Shown here piece after piece: positions 57,736 through 64,000 of a DNA stretch of 64,000 bases; position 1 is the first letter of the stretch; every line of letters starts with the position of its first letter. The notes beneath the pieces were generated by a model that was not told the origin of the DNA, made no database searches, and saw only the letters and a list, made by a program, of their open reading frames with translations. The position numbers were made by a program, and so were the translations under genes. Source of the stretch: Leuctra nigra. Taxonomy: Eukaryota; Arthropoda; Insecta; Plecoptera; Leuctridae. The DNA lies in assembly GCA_934045905.1 (NCBI GenBank), contig OW203764.1:29801629-29865628 (forward strand), in the 5' to 3' direction.

Positions 57736-57990
57736 TGTATAGTGGGTGAAGAAGAAGCAGGGGAAGGAGAAGAGGAAATGACGTCATTATGCGGTGCGAA
57801 TATAAATGAGCATAGTGATAAGATAAGAAGTAGGAAGAGAGGAATTAGACGAAGAAGACGGGAGCATTACTACTGCTAGACTTTGGGGAGGAAATGACTT
57901 ATACAGAAACTCAACGCGGAGCAAAGGGAAGACAATAGGAAGAGGAGACGATGCTCTGTATAGTACTTGAGACAAGACAACAATAAAACA
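57736..57990 (+). repeat. Possible 5' LTR fragment with primer-binding site
   Basis: A purine-rich 255-bp block starts TGTATAGTGGG and ends ACAATAAAACA. It is followed immediately by TGGTGTCAGAAGG (57991-58003). TGGTGTCAGAAGTGGG is the tRNA-Leu-type primer site of several gypsy elements; 12 bases match here. No second LTR or pol is visible, and the left limit is uncertain. Confidence 0.4.
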
Positions 57991-58326
57991 TGGTGTCAGA
58001 AGGCAGCGGTGTGAAGTGGGCATCAAAAGATCTGTGTTGTGGAGCAGATTGCTGTACAGGCGCTCCAGGAGATTCAAGAACAAAGGCGACGACAATGAAA
58101 AATAACAAGACAATTTGTTTTCGGCTGAGGGTAACTAACTGTCGTCGTGCGTTGTTGTTTGGAATGATAAAAAAACACGTTGGGAAGAGAACTCATCTGC
58201 GTATATCTTTTTCTTATATAAAATATCCGGGTTCGATTTGTACTTTTTTCCTGGTTCTTTTGAAATGATCACATTCTAGAAATAAGAAACTTCTTAGTAA
58301 TTAATTACATATATATTTATAATATT

Positions 58327-58972
58327 ACTAGGAAAACGCTCAGTGTAATGCGTTGATGAGCGAGCTTTCTAGCCACTGAATCCGATACTGCATCCGATTT
58401 TATATGCGTTTTCACGTATCAGCTGCTTTACAGGACTTGGCACTGAAGCATCAAGAAAACAGGGTTGAATATTTCGTACACATTTTTCAAATATTTCAAG
58501 ATTATAGAATAAAATGTCCTTCAAATGACAATAACGACAGATTTGTCTTCAAATTAGCAAAAATAATGTTGGTCCGAAGTTGGACCGTGCGAAGTTTTAA
58601 GTTGATTGGTCAATCGGTTCTAGTTTAAATGTCAAAAATCACACTAAAGATGGGTTTAAATTTTAACCAATAGGAGGATATAGATGAAACTTTCTAAGAT
58701 TGGGGACAATGTTGGTTGCAATAACTTTGCAAAATTTCATATTGATCAGACCAACCAATCGAAAGATATTAAAAAAAAATTGAACCAATCACAGGATGCC
58801 GTTCAAAATCGTTCCCAGAGACCGCATAAATTACGTTAGTATGTGTGCAAACTATTCGATCTATTGGTTGTGCGGTTTAACCTGGGCAGTGCAGGCAAAA
58901 AAACAAACAAAAAAACACACAGAAAAAGTGCCATAAGAGTCCTGTGGTGACGCTCGCTACGCTCGCTCAACA
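58327..58972 (+). mobile_element. Family B repeat, copy 3 (full length)
   Basis: Starts CTAGGAAAACGCTCAGTG and CGTTGATGAGCGAGC; ends GTCCTGTGGTGACGCTCGCT with ACGCTCGCTCAAC. Aligns with 14068-14585. Interior phrases such as GATTGGTCAATCGGTT and AACCAATAGGAGGAT are repeated. Non-coding. Confidence 0.75.
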
Positions 58973-59324
58973 AGATCTACGCTTTTCGCCAATACTTCTC
59001 TACTCTACACAGTTCATGCCTACTTTCATGTATACTGGTCGACATATTGTCGAAATAATTGGTTAATGTTTGATTTATCAGAATGTATTTTGATTGAATT
59101 AGAAAATGACAAAACCATTTCTTGTATGAGACGGGTTTTTTTTGTAGGAAGAGATGAAACGCATTCAGTTTCAACTGAACATTATTATTTTAATCATCTT
59201 CTAGATGTCAACTGAGTGCTTCGTTAGAATGCTCGTCGCAAATTAAGCAAAATGTCTACATGGGATAAATATAAAAAACGCATTGTCGTTTGAGTTCATT
59301 ACGAATCCTAGGTAATCATCTAAA

Positions 59325-59735
59325 CTAGGAGCTCCCGTTGCGTTTGTTTTTCCGCTCTGCGACAAAAGAACCATCACGACAAAAACAGTGCACGCAATTT
59401 GTGTTTACAGCCCGCATGTGATGCGAGATCCAACTTGTCATTCGTTTAGGTAACTCTATTTGCAGCCTTGAGCTCACTCGATGTGTATATCCCAGAGGCG
59501 AATATGAATTCAGACTAGCAGATGCAATTGTATGTGGAATACAATATTTACTATCGAATGTGCTGTGAAAATTGCATATTGATTGATCATAGAAATAACG
59601 TCTTGTCCCATCATTAAGCGAGCGTAGCACGTTAATACGTAGGCTGATTCTAGAAGGTTTTCCCGATCCATTATGATGGAATCCGGTCAAGGCCATAAGG
59701 ATTAACATTGCATGGATTCGAATAGACAACATCAT
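59325..59735 (-). CDS. Unrecognised 136-residue open frame with signal-like N-terminus
   Basis: This is the longest uninterrupted frame in the window. It begins MMLSIRIHAMLILMALTGF, which resembles a signal peptide, and ends at TAG near 59325. Mature-region phrases include YFYDQSICNFHSTFDSKYC, SPLGYTHRVSS, IELPKRMTSWISHHM and NCVHCFCRDGSF, with five cysteines. The LP..M..W...(V)...C.C pattern is faintly like the tail of PTTH/Trunk-type cystine-knot proteins, but far too weak to claim. The first 16 bases of the frame lie inside the palindrome at 59720-59912, so the true start could be another ATG (Met10 or Met14), or the region could be an exon whose upstream part was replaced. Codon content looks coding-like and not repetitive. 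Without a homology search this stays a hypothetical gene. Confidence 0.4.
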   Translation of the reverse strand: MMLSIRIHAMLILMALTGFHHNGSGKPSRISLRINVLRSLNDGTRRYFYDQSICNFHSTFDSKYCIPHTIASASLNSYSPLGYTHRVSSRLQIELPKRMTSWISHHMRAVNTNCVHCFCRDGSFVAERKNKRNGSS

Positions 59736-59912
59736 AAATTATCTAGTTAGCTCTGCTTTTCAAAAAATTTCATATGCAGTACCGTGATCCAAGTATCTAT
59801 TATGGTTATGATCCATTGTTGAAAAACCATAATAGATACTTGGATCGTGGTACTGCATATGAAATTTTTTGAAAAGCAGAGCTAACTAGATAATTTATGA
59901 TGTTGTCTATTC
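59720..59912. mobile_element. Family D palindrome, 193 bp, 88-bp arms
   Basis: 59720-59807 and 59825-59912 are reverse complements with about two mismatches, around a 17-base loop. The sequence TTATCTAGTTAGCTCTGC with TTTTCAAAAAATTTCATATG matches the inner end of the MITE at 13375-13856, which identifies the family. Confidence 0.93.
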
Positions 59913-59974
59913 CAGTGAAGTTTGGAATTTAAAAGTTCTTGAAATCATGGCGCGTTCTCTGTTCTTTGGTCAGT

Positions 59975-60828
59975 GTTTTTGACTGCACTGCCCAGGTCAC
60001 AACGTTCAACCAATCGATCTGAAATTTTGCACATACACTAATGTTTTATGAGCGGTCATGTGTATAGTTTTTGGTTAAGATCCTGTTATTTGTTGAAAAT
60101 TGAAACTGGAATTGAGTGACCGATTAACTTCAAATGTTACATGGGACCATATCGTCGGTGTTTTGTCATAAGGGCCTATCTCATCAAAAATGCAAATTTC
60201 ACTTTTTGGTGTTTTCCTGCAAGGTTTGATATACTTTATGATATTCCAGAAGGGCATATCTCTGAAGTGAAAACTGAGGCCAGTAGAGCTGTTTTAAAAT
60301 TGGAAAAAGTCAATTTTATAATTAATTGATTTGCCAGAAGGGCCTATCTCTACACAGACTAATAGCGTGGCCTATCGTAGGGCCTATCTTTAAGCTCTGT
60401 GCAAGATGAACGCCAAAAGGGCCTATCTTGCTTAACATCCCTAGGCTGTGATACTGAATTGTAATCATTGTGAATGATGTTTCTAATAATTAATATAAAG
60501 TGATACGTATTTGAAACAAATGATTTTTTTAAAGAATTTTCATATATTACTCCTCATATTTCATATAACTTCGTTTTTTCCTTTTCCTGAACAATTATGA
60601 AAAACCTAGATAGGCCCTTATGGCAAAACACCGACGATATTTTAGGTGTATTTGGCAATTTACAGAAATGCTCCTGCTGCTTTGATGCATATGGTTTAGT
60701 GTCTTTCTATCTATTTCCAAGGTCTATTTTAGAGAAGCACCATTCATAAGCATATGAATTCACATGGAATGGAATCAATATTTTCACTATGCTCGCTTAA
60801 CAACGTGTTAACAGAGCGTTTTCCTATA
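59975..60828 (-). mobile_element. Family B repeat, copy 4, interrupted by another element
   Basis: The right side (CTCGCTTAACAACGTG, GAGCGTTTTCCTA at 60785-60827) is the reverse complement of the family B 5' end. The left side (CACTGCCCAGGTCACAACG, CAACCAATCGATCTG at about 59983-60020) matches its 3' part. The 60149-60640 element is inserted between them. Confidence 0.55.
60149..60640 (+). mobile_element. MITE with GGGCCTATCT subterminal repeats, nested in family B
   Basis: Ends ATATCGTCGGTGTTTTGTCA / TGGCAAAACACCGACGATAT, each continuing into ATAAGGGCCTATCT or its complement, form 33-bp inverted repeats. GGGCCTATC-type motifs recur at about 60171, 60250 (GGGCATATCT), 60338, 60383 and 60419, and inverted at about 60609. 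It has no transposase. Short frames inside are not genes. Confidence 0.85.
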
Positions 60829-61627
60829 ATAATTGGAGCTAACAAACTTGACTTGACACTCTGACTGACTGTGCTAATTAGCGGTTCCTACCGATTTATC
60901 TTACCGTTCATTTCGTGATATTGCACAACCGGCAAATATAATTTCTTGAAAACGAATGCGATAAGAAGCAACCTGAACGAACTATTTTATTCACAGTGAT
61001 TGATTGCACTGCATCTAAAATGCATCTGTGATGCATCTGCAACTTCATCTGAAATGCAATCTGCAACTTGTTTTTGGTTTTATATGTTACAATGAGAACC
61101 CAATCTGAGCAAAGACAGCATCTTACGAGAAAGTGATACATCTTTTCTCAAACAATGAAGCTCTCAATGAGTTGACATTTTCTATGAATAGAAACAAGAG
61201 TTTCTTGAAAGTGGAGTAACATGGAGCTAATTAGTGACAAAGTATGATGGGTACTTTTGCCTTGTGAAAACAATACCTGGGAGGTTGAAATTAATTGTCA
61301 TTTAGTGTGGAAGTGGAAGAGAATACGAGGAAGGGAGAGGGAGAGGAGATGAGAGACGTTCTTACACATTGTGTGGTTACGTCCAGAGGGGAAATTTGGG
61401 TGAATTTCGACCATAATTGCTTCAGAATTCTTAAACGTCCAGACAGTCCATTTATCTCGTGAACGCAGAGGTAGAAAGGCGTGGGCGTAACGAGAATCTT
61501 GAATAGTCGAGAGTAAATTGTTTGTACTGGCGGAGATTATTATAATATTTATATACTATCCTGACGAATTATTCATGATATTTATATTACTAATCTACTG
61601 TAAAACGTAAAACAAAGTAAAAATATT
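60829..61627. other. 0.8 kb without recognisable gene
   Basis: Contains a short repeated phrase (GCATCTG(C/T)AACT(T), 61020-61065). Nothing else supportable. Confidence 0.35.
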
Positions 61628-61837
61628 AAAGCGATTCAAAGTTTTGGGATATTTCGTCATGTTTTTTATAAAGTTATTCATTTTTGTCAACTGTTACGAA
61701 TTTTTATATTATCAAATTTTTGATGAAAATTTGATAAGTTTTTGTCCCGAGAAAGATTTTGATATTGAAATCGAAGACAAAAATAAATAACTTGTAAAAT
61801 AACATGACGAAATATCCCAAAACTTTGAATTTCTTTA
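61628..61837. repeat. Foldback element, 210 bp, about 55-bp arms
   Basis: AAAGTTTTGGGATATTTCG with TCATGTT pairs with AACATGACGAAATATCCC and AAAACTTTG. The inner part includes TTTTTGTC/GACAAAAA. Confidence 0.8.
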
Positions 61838-62751
61838 ATAATAATAGTCATTAATCGTTAAAAACATGTTTAAAGTTATATTTTAATATGTTTAACAAAA
61901 TCAATGATTTTAAATATGTACAATTACTAATAAATAGTTCGTATTTATTCATCCAAATATTCCAAATTCAAAATGTTGAAATAATAATTCTAGCAAATGT
62001 TATTTACATTTCTTGTGTATGAATTGACCATAGGTAATATTGTACTCCCTTGTTAAAGAAACCAATGCGTTTAATATTTATTATTGTAGAACGTTGATCT
62101 TTAAAAGATAACTTAAACGTGTTTGGCGGTACGTTTCCTAATGGTTTACTAAATTTCCATCGTCTATTTAATAATTTAACATTTGCTTTCAGCGAAGAAA
62201 ATATTCACCACTCAGAAATAAATTAAAGAGATCGTGAAAATTGTGAAAAAGGTAGATTTATGCCGTTTGAAACTGACGTGGTGATTCTCAAATAGTCTGC
62301 GAATTTCCAAAATGTGATTTCTCCCCCATATTATTATTTTAAATGCTCTTTTAGCTAAATGAAATTCTCAAGTAGCGCGATGTGTAGGCAATACCATCTC
62401 TTACAGCGTTCATAAAAGCAACCTAATCAAATATTTAGCGAGTAAAATAAAACGCCGTTGATTACAACTTAACTCGTGAGAAGATCAAAGACTAGTCGAG
62501 CTTTCATCAGATGGAAGCTTCCTGACTTGATCATTCCGAGTCTGAACTTTCGTGCCGCTTAAAGTGCGATGCTCCAGAGTAGAATATTTACTCGTTAAGT
62601 GATTTTAAAAGGAGGACGAAGTGGAAATAGCTGCAGATGTGAGCGCTTCTAGTGAGTGGAAAGTTGAATATTTTTGTCAACAGAAGGGGTAATTAAAATA
62701 AATTGTTAAACCAGTATTATGAAATACATTTACTGTGTCCTGTAGCATTGA
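61838..62751. other. 0.9 kb without recognisable gene
   Basis: AT-rich. No repeat family or open frame that I can support. Confidence 0.35.
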
Positions 62752-64000
62752 TCCCAGAAAAAACACTCCGTGTAAAAATACCAGCCAAGTCTCTTTAACT
62801 ATAAAAAAAAATAGAAGAAATCTAAAAATTCAGCACTGAAAAGGAGTGATATCAAAAAAGGAGCCAAGTCAACGAATTTTCCAAATTTTAATCGTACCAT
62901 TGAAATAAAAATATCAACCCCCGAGAAATACTTAAAAAAAGGACTTGGCGCATCGTTTTTTTAAAGACACTTTTCTATCCTAAAAGTATAGGAAGAACTC
63001 TACAAGTATATTTTCCTGAGTATATCACATTCATTATCGACGAATCATACTACGTTTTAATATAACTAGTACTCTTACCTACTGGCAGTTTTGGTATTTT
63101 GTCAATATTCAGAGGAAATAAACGGATAAACGAATAACGAATAAACGGAAGCGGCCTAGTCTATTCGTTATTGCCACTATTTCTAGGGTCATATTAATCA
63201 ATCATACTTCTCAATATCGTGACTGAGGGAAATAGCGAAAGCGCTCATTACAAGAAGGCCGTCAATGAGATTTGTATAAGTGACTAGTGCACTGAGCCAT
63301 GCTGCTCAAATAATTACTGACTAGATTTTTATCTAAAGTAATACGTTATGTAATTTATGAATTTTTTTGGTATAAAATGTTAATTAATAGCAATTAATTA
63401 CACGGCGAGAAGGTTCCAAGTATAATGCTGTAGTAGGTATGTTGATGTACCCACAAAACTATAGGTACCTACCAATCACAAACACAACTGTTCTGTATTT
63501 ATTGCTTGTAAGACAATGCTATGTTTCTTTGCGTACTTATATTTAAATTTAAAATATTTTACAGAATGTTCAATATTTAATTTGAAAGTTTTGTCCCAAT
63601 TTTTCTAGGCATTTCTGAACTACGTAGTATGTGAGTGGCTTAAGCTTAAGAATAGAAAAATGTCTTTAAAAAAACGATGCGCCAAGTCCTTTTTTTAAGT
63701 ATTTCTCGGGGGTTGATATTTTTATTTCAATGGTACGATTAAAATTTGGAAAATTCGTTGACTTGGCTCCTTTTTTGATATCACTCCTTTTCAGTGCTGA
63801 ATTTTTAGATTTCTTCTATTTTTTTTTATAGTTAAAGAGACTTGGCTGGTATTTTTACACGGAGTGTTTTTTTCTGGGATATCACTTCTTTTGTTAGTTT
63901 ATACATACAGCTTGTAGCACATGTCCGAGCAGGGACTAATTTCTTTAAAAAAATACGCCTCAACCGATTTGGTTACTATGAAAAGTTGCGTTTGGTATAA
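62752..64000 (-). mobile_element. Family A composite repeat, copy running off the window
   Basis: The foldback end 62752-63880 (TCCCAGAAAAAACACTCCG to CGGAGTGTTTTTTTCTGGGA, arms about 200 bp) is followed by TTTGTTAGTTTATACATACA and ACGCCTCAACCGATTTGG. This is the same junction as in copy 51297-54039. The remaining body and 5' tip would lie beyond 64000. Confidence 0.88.

Overview
The window is AT-rich eukaryotic DNA, almost certainly from an insect nuclear genome. The evidence is spliced genes with GT-AG introns, a secreted insect-type C-type lectin (LPS-binding-protein-like), an nrf-6-like acyltransferase relic, tRNA-derived SINEs, a LINE tail, a Ty3/gypsy-like LTR element with a tRNA-Lys primer site, and many foldback/MITE elements. 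A hemipteran such as a planthopper is my best guess from the lectin type and the repeat style; this is inference. There are no bacterial operons, CRISPR arrays or rRNA genes.

Genes are sparse. One complete gene is well supported: a three-exon, 210-residue secreted C-type lectin at 514-2771 (+), with matching phase-1 introns and a TATA-like box upstream. Three further coding signals are weaker: two exons of an nrf-6-like acyltransferase with in-frame stops (5040-5414, +, pseudogene); a leucine-rich-repeat exon (56033-56326, -); and an unrecognised 136-codon open frame with a signal-like N-terminus (59325-59735, -).

The rest is dominated by mobile elements, layered and partly nested. Family A is a composite repeat with a 5' end TCTAGTGGAGCG, internal CRE/ETS/YY1-like repeats and a 3' foldback end; copies lie at 5573, 31311, 46829, 49019, 51297 and 62752. 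Family B begins CTAGGAAAACGCTC; copies lie at 14068, 16344, 17634, 58327 and 59975, with a remnant at 21900. Family C is a MITE with GTACACTTGG ends (4361, 56365). Family D comprises TAGAC-ended foldbacks (13375, 59720, perhaps 36615). Family E is a MITE with CCTCAGAGG ends (1221, 45418, 49223). Two hAT-type MITEs have perfect 8-bp target duplications (9378, 49562). A SINE family occurs at 10692, 24271/24369 and 41516. Very large hairpins lie at 24792-25508 and 36615-37849. A young but internally gutted LTR retrotransposon occupies 38230-41428, with 1018-bp LTRs that appear to differ at one base.

Region by region: 0-6 kb lectin gene and acyltransferase relic; 7-8.7 kb G-rich minisatellite abutting a LINE tail; 9-25.5 kb hAT MITEs, SINEs and foldbacks; 26.8-28.6 kb segmental tandem duplication carrying tRNA-like modules; 31-33.9 kb family A and MITEs; 36.4-41.7 kb giant palindrome, LTR element and SINE; 45-54 kb MITE pile-up and two large family A copies; 56-60.6 kb LRR exon, possible LTR, family B and nested foldbacks; 62.7 kb to the end, another family A copy. 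More than ten G homopolymers of 14-25 bases lie across the window, almost all with G on the given strand.
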